A DNA stretch of 64,000 nucleotides from contig DIDT01000039.1 in assembly GCA_002418285.1 (NCBI GenBank), positions 1 to 64,000 of the forward strand, read 5' to 3'. Source of the DNA: Phycisphaerales bacterium UBA5793. GTDB taxonomy: Bacteria > Planctomycetota > Phycisphaerae > Phycisphaerales > UBA5793. Below are positions 19,447-29,701 of the stretch, piece after piece. Position numbers and translations under genes: made by a program. The notes beneath the pieces were generated by a model that worked only from the letters and a program-made list of their open reading frames with translations, ran no database searches and was not told the DNA's origin. The stretch's first letter is position 1. The number at the start of each line of letters is the position of its first letter.

Positions 19447-22162
19447 TGGATGGGTCGCGGCCGTGCTCCTCGAAGATCACGAGTTCGTTTGGCTCGTCGT
19501 AGGACACCCACGATTCTGGCAAATAGTAGCGTTGTTGCGGTCCGACCTTCTGGCCGCTGTGTGTGCCGACGAAATACCGACCGACATTGCGACCGTTGAG
19601 GTAGATTTGCCCCTTACTCAACCCATTGGGCTCGACCCACAACGCGCGAGGTGCGTCGGAACATGAAAACGTCGTGCGATACCACGCCGGGCGACCGGCA
19701 AGCGTCTTGGCTCGCACCTTGTCGTGCGCCTTGAACAGGTTGGGTTTGGGCTGTTCCCACTTGGCGAACGACCACGTCGCCTTGTCGGTTAGCACGGCCT
19801 TGGAATCGTAGAAGCGAACTGCTTTCTCGAGTTCTTCTTCGCCACCGGAGAAGAGCGGCGCGAGTTGGAATGTATTGCGACCCTTGCGCAAACCGCCCGC
19901 TTCATCGAGAATGAGGTGAATGAGCGGACGGCCGGTCTGCCCTGAGTAGAAGCCGATGCACTGGTCGTTGAGCAGAATGAGCGCGGGAGTGGCGGCCCCG
20001 GAAATCTCGACGATCAACGCGGTCTTGGTGCGGTGCTCGAAGGACCACTGCACGTCGTGGCCGGTCGTCACATCGCCGTTGTGCAGCCCTTCAAGGTACG
20101 GTCGATTCTCAAAGGGTCGACGCGGAGGCGTCGGGACGACCTTGGGCTTGCCCACTCGTTTGGCTTTCACTTCATGAAGATGCTGCACGAGGCCCTTGCC
20201 CTCGTGCATGTCATTGCCGCCGGCGTAGCGTCCAAGGTTGTCGATAAGCGCCACGAGCGTGCCATTGCGCCCGGCGGGCAGAGCGATGTCCGTTGCGGAG
20301 CCCGAGGATCCAGGTCCGTAGCCCAGGATCGACTTCAATTGACCCTTCACATAAAGGTGCACGCGATCGCCGACGCCGGGTGCGAGGATTTTCATCTTGC
20401 GACGTGGCCACTTTTGATTCACGACACGGATCAATCCGTATCCCGAACCCGCAGCGCATTGCTCCTGCGTACTTGGTCCATCGATGGTGGCAAAGCGAGG
20501 CGCCTTGCCGGTAATGTGGTCATCCATTCCCGCGGACGTCCATTCCGCCATGGTCGCGCGAGGCGACCGGCGCGGCGGCGGAGCGGTGGGCACCTCTTCA
20601 TGCTCACCGCTGCCCTGGATGATGTAGTGGTTCTTCCACAAACCGGAGGGAATGTGCTGGCCCTGGGCATCGAATCCTTCAATGCCGACGTAGGCGGTAT
20701 CACCCTTGACGTATGTCAGGTCGATCGCCTCCTCGCTGCACACCACAATGGTCATGTCTTCGTGAAACTCGATCGCGGGAACCTCGCCGGTCGGGACTTC
20801 GATCTCGATGACGCTGTAGTTGATGCTGAGCAAGCCGCGCGAACCGGCGGGTCCGAAGAGCACGATGAGGTTCTTCCCGTTGCCGGCGAAAGCGTTGAGG
20901 TTGGTCCAGTCGAGTTTGGCTCGGCCCCCAATGTGTGTGTTGAGCAGGCACCACGCGACTGGTTGGTTGCCAAAATGGACCGGGATAGCGCGGCCGTTGG
21001 GAAGCAGTATTGTCGTGGAATCCGACTTGGTGTGGTCGTCAGCAAAGACGAAGACGACTTCACCCTGGGCTCCGATGAGGTGAATAACGGAATAGCCCGG
21101 ACGACTCAGCTTGCGCCCGCTCTTCTCCGGCATAACGCCGAGAACCGCCCCGTTTGGGGCGGATTGCAGGTTTGCAAAGACCCGTGCAAACTGCGAGGCG
21201 AAAGAACAGACTTTGCGCACAGCGTGGTAGGTTGGTCGAATGGCGCCGGACTCTCCCAGCGGGGCGCCGCCATCACTGGAGGTCGTCACGTATCGATCGA
21301 CTGCTCCGGGCTGGCGCCCGCCGTCGAACCCGAAGTTGGTTCCGCCATGGAATGGCGCCAGATTAAATTGTGCGCCGGCGGCGAGAACTTGCGTGAGTTC
21401 GTGAATGAGCGTTGCCGGCGCCATCGGAACGGCCTGTGGCTGACTCCAGCAGTCAGAGTGCCCAGTCCAGTAATCGCCGACGATCAGCGGGCGGTTGGGC
21501 TGAATCGCGCGGAGTTGGCGCAGATTCATGAGCATGTTTTCGCGCCCGCTCCAGGTATCAATGGTCTCCTCGCGGCGCTGCCAGAGGTTGTTGGTGTTGA
21601 TCAGCGGCAGATCAAAGTCGTGCTCACGAATGAAGCGGGCCATCTCATGCAGGTAGGCGTCAGCCGCTTCCTGATTGCCGCAGTGCCACTCGTGCTCGAC
21701 TTGAACGAGAACGATCGGGCCGCCGCTGCGGCCGGAGAAGGGCGAGAGCACCTTGAGGAGTTTGCCGAAGTAGCGGCTCGACGCTTCCAGGAACGGGGCC
21801 GTGCCCTGACGCACCTTGAGATCGGGTTCGGCGAGCAGCCACGAGGGCAGGCCCCCGAGATCGACGTCGCCGCCGATGAATGGTCCGGGGCGCAGGATGC
21901 ACTTGAGACCGTGCTCACTGAGGAGTTTTACAAACGAGGCCACGTCGGCCTGGTCGTCAAAGTTGTATTCACCTTTGCGCGGCTCATGGAGTGCCCACGG
22001 GCAGCGGACAAGGACCGTATTGAGGCCCGCGGCGACCGCGGCGCGGATGCGCTCAACCCACAGTGCGCGAGGGATCCGGAAGTAGTCGATCGTCCCGCTG
22101 ACGATCCAGAACCTTCTTCCGTCGATGAGGAGTGATTGCCCATCGTGCGTTACAGTTGCCAT
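19412..22162 (-). CDS. GH35 family glycoside hydrolase (beta-galactosidase-like)
   Basis: A 916-residue protein. The N-terminal TIM barrel shows the GH35 pattern (GTIDYFRIP, LRPGPFIGGD, GGLPSWLL, HGGTNFGFDGG, TTSSDGGAPLGE), and the C-terminal jelly roll has LSKGQIYLNGRNVGRY, as in plant-type beta-galactosidases. The expected acid/base ENE(Y) appears as VEHEWH, keeping Glu158 but with His instead of Asn before it. The nucleophile position, Glu in the xExWxG motif, reads VGDYWTG, so Asp230 replaces Glu. No signal peptide is seen, so it is probably cytoplasmic. The enzyme may have altered activity or substrate; GH35 membership itself is clear. Confidence 0.9.
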   Translation of the reverse strand: MATVTHDGQSLLIDGRRFWIVSGTIDYFRIPRALWVERIRAAVAAGLNTVLVRCPWALHEPRKGEYNFDDQADVASFVKLLSEHGLKCILRPGPFIGGDVDLGGLPSWLLAEPDLKVRQGTAPFLEASSRYFGKLLKVLSPFSGRSGGPIVLVQVEHEWHCGNQEAADAYLHEMARFIREHDFDLPLINTNNLWQRREETIDTWSGRENMLMNLRQLRAIQPNRPLIVGDYWTGHSDCWSQPQAVPMAPATLIHELTQVLAAGAQFNLAPFHGGTNFGFDGGRQPGAVDRYVTTSSDGGAPLGESGAIRPTYHAVRKVCSFASQFARVFANLQSAPNGAVLGVMPEKSGRKLSRPGYSVIHLIGAQGEVVFVFADDHTKSDSTTILLPNGRAIPVHFGNQPVAWCLLNTHIGGRAKLDWTNLNAFAGNGKNLIVLFGPAGSRGLLSINYSVIEIEVPTGEVPAIEFHEDMTIVVCSEEAIDLTYVKGDTAYVGIEGFDAQGQHIPSGLWKNHYIIQGSGEHEEVPTAPPPRRSPRATMAEWTSAGMDDHITGKAPRFATIDGPSTQEQCAAGSGYGLIRVVNQKWPRRKMKILAPGVGDRVHLYVKGQLKSILGYGPGSSGSATDIALPAGRNGTLVALIDNLGRYAGGNDMHEGKGLVQHLHEVKAKRVGKPKVVPTPPRRPFENRPYLEGLHNGDVTTGHDVQWSFEHRTKTALIVEISGAATPALILLNDQCIGFYSGQTGRPLIHLILDEAGGLRKGRNTFQLAPLFSGGEEELEKAVRFYDSKAVLTDKATWSFAKWEQPKPNLFKAHDKVRAKTLAGRPAWYRTTFSCSDAPRALWVEPNGLSKGQIYLNGRNVGRYFVGTHSGQKVGPQQRYYLPESWVSYDEPNELVIFEEHGRDPSNVKLVYADSAF

Positions 22163-22778
22163 AGTTTTCCCCGGATTCGGAGCGTGTTTGATTTGTGTTT
22201 GGTTGATCTTGAATGCCTGACCTGGCAGAAGAATTCATAAGATCATTATTCACAATGACTTGCGAACTCGGTCGGGCCGCTCACGACATGAAAGCATAGA
22301 CACAAGTTCAAAAAGTCCAGTCCGGATCGAGGGATTTTTCACAAGCCGGGGCTTGCCTCCTTGCCATGCACCGGTCCCGACCTGCGGTGATCGCCGCGAA
22401 TCAGGGCAACGGACTCCGCGCTTGAGATTCGGCGGATCCACCGTGGTCGATTGCCGGCGAACCCGCGAGCCACGTTTCACCGTTGCCAGCGGAGGTGTCG
22501 TGCACTCACTTGGATCGGTTTCATCGCATCGATCGTGGTGACTCTGGCCGCTGACTCTGTGCCGGTGTTGGCGAGTGCGTGGAGCTTGCGTTCTGGCCCC
22601 GTCCGATACGAGCAAACATGATCTGCCAAGTCATCCATCCGCCTTGGCGCAGCTGAATTCCCATGCCTCCACTTTCCAGGCCGTCCTGGCTAGCGGGCGC
22701 GAAATGGACGACAGTGTGTACGGATAGCACTCGGTATAATCCGACGAACTGAGTCTTTGAAAGATCCGGAGCGAACTG
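22163..22778. other. Divergent intergenic region
   Basis: About 616 bases between the start of the GH35 gene and hmgA. The part next to the GH35 start (about 22190-22260) is locally AT-rich and probably holds its promoter; the hmgA promoter lies at the other end. I found no open frame with a credible start or family motif. Confidence 0.6.
22711..22740 (+). promoter_or_regulatory. Probable hmgA promoter
   Basis: A perfect -10 hexamer TATAAT at 22735-22740 stands 38 bases before the hmgA ATG. The -35 region (ACAGTG at 22711-22716, 18-base spacer) matches the consensus poorly, which would fit an activator-dependent promoter. Confidence 0.5.
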
Positions 22779-24041
22779 ATGCCGTACTACACGAAACTGG
22801 GCGAACTGCCCAAGACCCGCCACACCCAGTTCCGCCGCCCCGATGGGGCCCTCTATTCCGAAGAACTCTTCGGAACCGAGGGCTTTGCCGGCCCAACGTC
22901 AACGATGTACCACATCCATCCGCCCACACAGGTCAGCGGTTGGAAGACACTCTACTCGACCAAGCCCGAGTACGTTGAGATGGACACCATGCGGATGCGG
23001 CATCTCAAGACGATGCCGATGAAAGCTCACGGCGACCCGATCACGGGCCGCGTTGTGCTCTTCGGCAATGAAGACTGCGAAATGTCCATCTGTGTCCCCA
23101 AAGATCCAATGGAGTATCACTTTAAGAACGGCCAGGGCGATGAGTGCCTGTTCATCCATCACGGTTCAGGCACGGTCTACACCAGCTTCGGCACACTCAA
23201 GTTCGGTCCCAAAGACTACATCATCATTCCCAAGGGCATCGTCTACCGCATGGTGTTCGATCCGCGCAAGAGCAAGGACGAACCCGGCCCCCGCTTCCTG
23301 TGCATCGAAACGGTGAACGGCTCGCACATCTTGCCGCCACCTCATTATCTATCGAAGAAGACCTCGCAGTTCCTCGAGCACGCGCCCTACTGTGAGCGCG
23401 ATCTGCGACTACCGCAACTGCCCCTGACCTACGACGAGCGAGGCGAATTCGAGGTGCGCATCAAGGCTCGCAATTGTGTGCACTCATACGTCTACGCATA
23501 CCACCCGCTCGATTTGATCGGCTGGGACGGCTGCTACTACCCGTACGTTTTCAACGTTGAAGACTTCGCCCCGATCACGGGCAAGCTGCACATGCCGCCG
23601 CCGATCCACCAGACTTTCGAAGCGCACAATTTTGTGATTTGCTCGTTCTGCCCGCGCCTGCTCGACTGGCATCCCGAGGCGATCCCTGTGCCATACAACC
23701 ACAGCAACCTCGACTCCGATGAAGTGCTCTACTACGTCGAGGGCAACTACAAAGCGCGGAAGGGAATCGAAGTCGGCTCAATTACCGCACATCCGCAAGG
23801 CATTCCCCACGGACCGCACCCGGGCACAGTCGAAAAAAGTCTTGGGGCCAAGTTCACCGATGAACTGGCGGTCATGTGCGACACGTTCCGACCGCTCTAT
23901 CCGACCAAGGCTGCTCTGGACCTCGATGATTCGAAGTATCCCGACAGTTGGCAGGGCGAGCATTTCACAACCGGCAGTCGCAATGGTCACCCAGACGGGA
24001 AGGCCGCCGACGGCTCGGAGCCGGTCACGACCTGGGCCTGA
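22779..24041 (+). CDS. hmgA: Homogentisate 1,2-dioxygenase
   Basis: A 420-residue cupin-fold iron enzyme that opens the ring of homogentisate to maleylacetoacetate in tyrosine and phenylalanine degradation. Family segments include FHHGxG-like IHHGSGTVYTSFG, DYIIIPKG, and the C-terminal iron-ligand region PYNHSNLDSDEVLYYVEG, followed by GSITAHPQGIPHGPHPG. The sequence is the shorter bacterial type with DSDE after the histidine rather than the human spacing. GGAG precedes the ATG. Fumarylacetoacetase of the same pathway lies about 20 kb away at 43839; no maleylacetoacetate isomerase was seen in the window. Confidence 0.95.
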   Translation: MPYYTKLGELPKTRHTQFRRPDGALYSEELFGTEGFAGPTSTMYHIHPPTQVSGWKTLYSTKPEYVEMDTMRMRHLKTMPMKAHGDPITGRVVLFGNEDCEMSICVPKDPMEYHFKNGQGDECLFIHHGSGTVYTSFGTLKFGPKDYIIIPKGIVYRMVFDPRKSKDEPGPRFLCIETVNGSHILPPPHYLSKKTSQFLEHAPYCERDLRLPQLPLTYDERGEFEVRIKARNCVHSYVYAYHPLDLIGWDGCYYPYVFNVEDFAPITGKLHMPPPIHQTFEAHNFVICSFCPRLLDWHPEAIPVPYNHSNLDSDEVLYYVEGNYKARKGIEVGSITAHPQGIPHGPHPGTVEKSLGAKFTDELAVMCDTFRPLYPTKAALDLDDSKYPDSWQGEHFTTGSRNGHPDGKAADGSEPVTTWA

Positions 24042-24067
24042 ATGGAGTCTGCAAGAATTCGATCGGG

Positions 24068-25438
24068 TTAGTCGCCGCCGATGGGCGAAGGCATGCGCAC
24101 CACGTCGATGAGTCCGCGCAGGTAGACGCCCGGGGCGATGTTCTCCGCCGTTGCAGTGGCCGCGTCTACGTATCGATAGCCTCCCACGGCCGCTACCCGG
24201 CGGTCATCGAGGCGGATCCAGTTACGCCGAGCGTAACACGCGGCTGCGGTCGGAACCGGAAGCGTGAACAGGCGCTCGCCGCCGCGGCGCATCATTCGTC
24301 CAGCGGCGACTGGCTTGATGGAAAGTGCATCGCGCTGCTCACCACCGAACATGATGACGCTCCCATCCATCGAATCGACGAAGCAGGTTGCTGCGGCGGA
24401 TCCCACCGAGAGACGGAGATCGGGACCGGCTGAAACGGACTCATGAGCATCGAGCCAGGACGAGCTGGCGAGCGATTCACCCGTATCGGTGTCCACGCCG
24501 CCGATGAGCAGCACGCGTCCCTCCATCGTCACAGTCGCACACGCTTCAGCCGTGGGTGCGGGAAGTTGCGCCTGCCACAGCCGACTCGTGCCGGCTTGGA
24601 GATCGACTTCCTCGATGGTTGAGTCGCCATTGCCGCCGATGACCAACAGCACGAGTCGAGTGGAATACTTCACCGGATGGTGAGCTTTGGGAATCTCGAT
24701 CTTCTGAGGCTCCATCGTGGCGCCGATGCTGGCGCCTCGCGCGGTCGGAACGCTGCCGATGGCCAGTTCCTGCTCGACGATGTTGTAGTCGGGATCCTGC
24801 TTTCGTTCGGCCAGGGAGGGAACAACCGGTGCGGGGTACACGGTTCGATTCCACAGCACGCTGGCGTGGCCATGCCGCTCATGCTTGAGTCGAATCGCCT
24901 CGGTAAATCCATCGAGCTCCGGGTCGAAGAGGCGGACCCACGACCCGCCGATGACCGCGACTCGACCATCAGGAAGCCGGTGGGCTGAGTGTCCAACAAG
25001 TGGTTCACCCAGCGCGATGAAATCACTGCCTGCTATCAGCGGATGGAACACCTCTGCCGAGGCCAGCGTGACTGGTGCTTGGTCCGCATCCGGCCGCAGC
25101 GACCCCTGCACACCTCCGACGACGAGAACTCGCCCATCATCCAGAGTCGTCTGGGTGTGGCGGGCACGCGGCTCGCTGAGTTGTGTGCCGATGGGACGCC
25201 AGCCGCGCGACTCACTGCGCACCTGGATGGCGGGCGTGGTGCTCAGATCTTCGCCGAACCCCCCGCTGACCACGATCCAGTCATCGGAAAGTCCCGCGCC
25301 CGCATCAAAGACGGGCAGCGGCATTGGATCCAGCGTGCTCCAGCGCAGCGGCAAAGTCGGCAGCGGACCAGCCGCCAGCCCGGAAACACCGGCCATGGCA
25401 GAACAGGTCACGACGATCATGGTTGCTCGGCAGAGCAT
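24068..25438 (-). CDS. Secreted Kelch-repeat protein
   Basis: A 456-residue exported protein with a signal peptide (cleavage near GLAAG) and Kelch repeats of the VVGG/VIGG type (VVSGGFG, VLVVGGVQG, VAVIGGSW, LLVIGGNGD, VLLIGGVDT, VIMFGGEQ, VAAVGGYRY), about seven, giving a galactose-oxidase-like propeller. No copper-site residues of galactose oxidase were recognised. It differs in repeat sequence from the Kelch array at 45-50 kb. It converges on hmgA with a 26-base gap and is probably unrelated to tyrosine degradation. Confidence 0.82.
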   Translation of the reverse strand: MLCRATMIVVTCSAMAGVSGLAAGPLPTLPLRWSTLDPMPLPVFDAGAGLSDDWIVVSGGFGEDLSTTPAIQVRSESRGWRPIGTQLSEPRARHTQTTLDDGRVLVVGGVQGSLRPDADQAPVTLASAEVFHPLIAGSDFIALGEPLVGHSAHRLPDGRVAVIGGSWVRLFDPELDGFTEAIRLKHERHGHASVLWNRTVYPAPVVPSLAERKQDPDYNIVEQELAIGSVPTARGASIGATMEPQKIEIPKAHHPVKYSTRLVLLVIGGNGDSTIEEVDLQAGTSRLWQAQLPAPTAEACATVTMEGRVLLIGGVDTDTGESLASSSWLDAHESVSAGPDLRLSVGSAAATCFVDSMDGSVIMFGGEQRDALSIKPVAAGRMMRRGGERLFTLPVPTAAACYARRNWIRLDDRRVAAVGGYRYVDAATATAENIAPGVYLRGLIDVVRMPSPIGGD

Positions 25439-25610
25439 GGTGTAGCCTGGGTTTGAGTCGTCTGGCGCCCGGGACAGCCGGCGTGCGGCTCCCGCTTCAC
25501 CGGTTATCGACCAGAGGTGTGGGCCGGTTGACTCTGAAGCGCCTCAAACGCGCGCACCGCGAGCCGGATGGCAGGAGTGGACTGTAACTGATGGGGACGA
25601 TGCCGACTGC

Positions 25611-26255
25611 TCAGTTCCCGCCCTCGCCCCGCTCGCCGCGCATCGAGTGCTCGAGCCACTGCGTGGGCGTGAACATCTCGGGGGTTCGGGAATCAAGGTG
25701 GTGATCGCCGAAGTAGAAGTTCGCTTTGGTCATGTGACGGAAGGCGAAGTTCTGGGCGACGTCGACGATTTTGTAATTGCTGCAGCCGAAAATGATGTCG
25801 CGCGAAGTTGAGTAGACTGAGAACCGCTCCCCAACCACGCGGAAGTACATGCCGTAGCTGTTGACGTCGGTGCGTACGGCTTCGGGGCAGGTGAGCTTCC
25901 AATACGCAGGCTGGTCCGGCGCCTGCTGTTCAAGCCGTTGTATGTTGAGAACGTTATGGTGCATGCGCGAGTCGCCTTCAACGCGGCGAGCCGGTGGCGG
26001 GCCATCAATCTGCCCGCCGGTCGCTTCAGGAGCCAGCGAACCGGAGGAGAGCACGTCATAGGCCGAAAGGCCCCAGGAATCCAGGTGGCTCAAGGGATCA
26101 AAGTGCATGGTCCCAATTTGCCGTAAGTTACTCATGCACTCGATGTTGCGCGCGGCGGAACGGCTGGAGGACAGGCTGGGAGCCAGAATGCTGACCAAAA
26201 GCGCCGTGAGCGCCATAAGAATCAGCATCTCAAGAAGTGTGAACCCTTTTCGCAC
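25611..26255 (-). CDS. Type IV pilin-like (pseudopilin) protein
   Basis: A 214-residue protein starting with the prepilin peptidase motif RKGFTLLE followed by a hydrophobic helix of about 20 residues, as in type II secretion pseudopilins and the planctomycete pilin-like family. Cleavage after Gly and methylation of Phe are expected. The rest contains SNLRQIGT-like and YFGDHHLDSR segments; the latter resembles the end of H-X9-DG family prepilin-like proteins, with DHHLD. The GTG start has a strong AGGGGGA site 6 bases upstream. No other pilus gene is nearby, so this is an orphan pilin. Confidence 0.87.
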   Translation of the reverse strand: MRKGFTLLEMLILMALTALLVSILAPSLSSSRSAARNIECMSNLRQIGTMHFDPLSHLDSWGLSAYDVLSSGSLAPEATGGQIDGPPPARRVEGDSRMHHNVLNIQRLEQQAPDQPAYWKLTCPEAVRTDVNSYGMYFRVVGERFSVYSTSRDIIFGCSNYKIVDVAQNFAFRHMTKANFYFGDHHLDSRTPEMFTPTQWLEHSMRGERGEGGN

Positions 26256-26402
26256 AGTATTCCCCCTGAATCTAGACGCTGAAATATAACCGCAGTTCCG
26301 CCCAGACGGAAGTGGAAAAGTGCTTTGTGGGCAATATTTGTGTCGATTGGCCGCATATTCTCTCTTTTTTGCGGACGTTGCACTGGTTGGAAGGGTCGGA
26401 TT

Positions 26403-27689
<1,287 letters not shown>

Positions 27690-27695
27690 GCGGGA

Positions 27696-28937
27696 TCAGA
27701 CCGCCCAGCACCAGGGCAGGAAGTCCAACGACGTTCCCGCAACCACCGGTCCGTCCTGCACCGGCAATACTAGCAGGCCGTCGGCGGCGGCGGTGTGGAT
27801 GAGGTCGCCGCTGCCGGCCCAGTCGAGCACCTGCGCCTCGCCGGTTTGTCTATTCCATGTGGCAGGGCGAAAGGCTTGGCGGCGCCGGTTGGGTGTGGTC
27901 TCGCGAGCGAGGCGGACGGTCGTCCACGGCAGCCGGGCTGACACGCCCGAGAGCGTGCGGATGATCGGCCAGAGGAAGAGGTGCGCGGTGGCCAGCACCG
28001 AGACGGGGTTGCCCGGCAGACCGACGATGCGCACCGCGCGTGTGCTGGGCCCGGCCCGGCCGACGAAAATGGGTTTGCCCGGCTGAATGGCAGCGCCGCG
28101 CAACAGCGGTTCGACGCCTGCCGTCTGGAATGCGGCGTGAAAGCAGTCGCGCTCGCCGGCGCTGATGCCGCCGATGGTGACGAGCACATCGCAGCTGCTC
28201 AGAGCGTCGCTGACGGCGAGGTTGGTGGCATGCTGCTGGTCAGGAAGGTGGGCCGTGAGGCCGAGTTCGCCGCCCATCGCGTGAACGAGCATGGCGAGCA
28301 TCGACTGGCCCGAGTTGCGAATCTGGTGATCGAGGACGCGCGCGGCGTCCGGCGGCAGGACTTCGTCGCCGCTGGTGAGAACGGCCACTCGCGGCCGAGG
28401 ATGCACGGGAACGGATGTGCAGCCGACGGTGGCGAGGATGCCCATGTGTTGTGCACCGAGACGCGTGCCGGGCTCGAGCAGTGAGTCCCCCGCTCTTGCA
28501 TCGGCTGACCTGCGGTGAATGTTTTCCCACGGGCTGATGGAAGAGACGGCGAACCGAACTGGCTCGGAACGATCGGAGAGTTCGTGCGGGATTACGGCAT
28601 CGGCATCGGGCGGGAGAGGCGCGCCGGTGGCGATGCGAACGGCTTCGCCGGGCGCGAGCCGAGGCCGATCCGCCGACCCGGCGGCAACCATGCCGACAAC
28701 GCAAAATGTGTCAACGCGACCGACGTCGGCGGATCGCAGGGCGTAGCCATCCATGGTGGCGCGATGGAACGGCGGGTAATCGCGATCGGCGACGATTGCC
28801 TCGGCGAGGATGCGGCCCCCGGATTGCGAAAGCGGAACATGCTCGACTCGATCCGGCGAAGCGAGCGACGTCAGCGCAAGTCTGAGCGAGGCGGGGTAGT
28901 CGGAAAGTGGCGCATTGGTGTGTCGTGGTGATGCCAT
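27696..28937 (-). CDS. moeA: Molybdopterin molybdenumtransferase
   Basis: A 413-residue MoeA protein that inserts molybdate into adenylated molybdopterin. Seen motifs: DYPPFHRATMDGYA in domain 1, GEAVRIATGAPLPPDADAV, LTSGDEVLPP, and VTIGGISAGERD in the molybdate and nucleotide-binding region, followed by GKPIFVG and LPGNPVS. The start ATG 28937 is chosen since the upstream in-frame sequence is arginine-rich shadow. It is divergent from queC with only 20 bases between starts, so the two promoters must lie inside or overlap the genes. No other Mo-cofactor gene is nearby. Confidence 0.94.
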   Translation of the reverse strand: MASPRHTNAPLSDYPASLRLALTSLASPDRVEHVPLSQSGGRILAEAIVADRDYPPFHRATMDGYALRSADVGRVDTFCVVGMVAAGSADRPRLAPGEAVRIATGAPLPPDADAVIPHELSDRSEPVRFAVSSISPWENIHRRSADARAGDSLLEPGTRLGAQHMGILATVGCTSVPVHPRPRVAVLTSGDEVLPPDAARVLDHQIRNSGQSMLAMLVHAMGGELGLTAHLPDQQHATNLAVSDALSSCDVLVTIGGISAGERDCFHAAFQTAGVEPLLRGAAIQPGKPIFVGRAGPSTRAVRIVGLPGNPVSVLATAHLFLWPIIRTLSGVSARLPWTTVRLARETTPNRRRQAFRPATWNRQTGEAQVLDWAGSGDLIHTAAADGLLVLPVQDGPVVAGTSLDFLPWCWAV

Positions 28938-28957
28938 CGACCATATCCTACCGCCTG

Positions 28958-29701
28958 ATGTCTGCATTGCCGAACGTGAATGAACACGACAAGCCGAAAG
29001 TCGAGGCCGTGGTGCTGCTCTCCGGCGGGCTCGATAGCGCAACCGTGCTTGCGATCGCCAAACGCGACGGCTACGCGTGCCACGCGCTGAGCATCGACTA
29101 TGGCCAGCGGCATCGATTTGAGCTCGATTGTGCAGCGCGCGTGTCGAAAGCAATCGGTGGAGTCGATCACAAGGTCGTGCGCGTCGATCTTCGGGCCTTC
29201 GGCGGCTCAGCGCTGACGGCCGACATCGACGTGCCGATGCACGATCGGGTTGATGAAATCGGCGGAGCAATCCCAATCACCTATGTGCCAGCGCGAAACC
29301 TGGTGTTTCTTTCGCTGGCCGTGGCATACGCCGAAACGCTCGGAGCGATGGACATCTTCATCGGAGTGAATGCGGTTGATTACTCGGGGTATCCCGACTG
29401 CCGACCGGCGTTTGTGCAGGCATTCGAGGCGGTGGCCAACGTGGCGACGAAGGCGGGCGCCGAGGGCCAGCGCGTGCGGATCAACACGCCGATCATCGCG
29501 CTGAGCAAAGCCGAGATCATCCGCACCGGCTCTTCGCTGGGGGTCGATTACGGGCTGACGACGAGTTGCTACAACCCGGCGGGTGACATGATCGCCTGCG
29601 GGCACTGCGATTCGTGCCTGCTGCGCCGACAGGGGTTTGAGCAGGCGGGAGTGGTCGATCCCACGCGTTACGCCGTCACACCGATTGGAGATTGTCGTTG
29701 A
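28958..29701 (+). CDS. queC: 7-cyano-7-deazaguanine synthase
   Basis: A 247-residue enzyme that makes preQ0 from carboxydeazaguanine, ATP and ammonia, for queuosine in tRNA. It has the PP-loop SGGLDSAT, the YVPARN segment and the C-terminal zinc-binding cysteines SCYNP...CGHCDSC. ATG 28958 is preferred; an ATG at 28931 would overlap the moeA start. Its 3' end overlaps that of the convergent E1 alpha gene by 26 bases. Other queuosine genes were not seen in the window. Confidence 0.95.
   Translation: MSALPNVNEHDKPKVEAVVLLSGGLDSATVLAIAKRDGYACHALSIDYGQRHRFELDCAARVSKAIGGVDHKVVRVDLRAFGGSALTADIDVPMHDRVDEIGGAIPITYVPARNLVFLSLAVAYAETLGAMDIFIGVNAVDYSGYPDCRPAFVQAFEAVANVATKAGAEGQRVRINTPIIALSKAEIIRTGSSLGVDYGLTTSCYNPAGDMIACGHCDSCLLRRQGFEQAGVVDPTRYAVTPIGDCR

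Noticed and set aside
20033..22135. Long open frame of about 700 codons on the plus strand opposite the GH35 gene
   Set aside because: It is an antisense shadow of a high-GC gene, with no family motif, and the GH35 reading on the other strand shows clear conserved motifs throughout.
22163..22778. Short open frames in the GH35-hmgA gap
   Set aside because: They lack ribosome sites and family motifs and overlap one another on both strands.
22779..24041. Changed iron ligand in homogentisate dioxygenase, since DSDE follows the His instead of the human spacing
   Set aside because: The short bacterial type of the enzyme appears to have this form normally, so it is not treated as an oddity without an alignment.
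26256..26402. Possible lysine riboswitch before lysC
   Set aside because: Only 147 bases separate lysC from the divergent pseudopilin gene, and I see a small CCGCA/TGCGG hairpin but not the multi-helix structure of a lysine riboswitch.
28938..28957. preQ1 riboswitch before queC
   Set aside because: Only 20 bases lie between the divergent starts, too short for a riboswitch.
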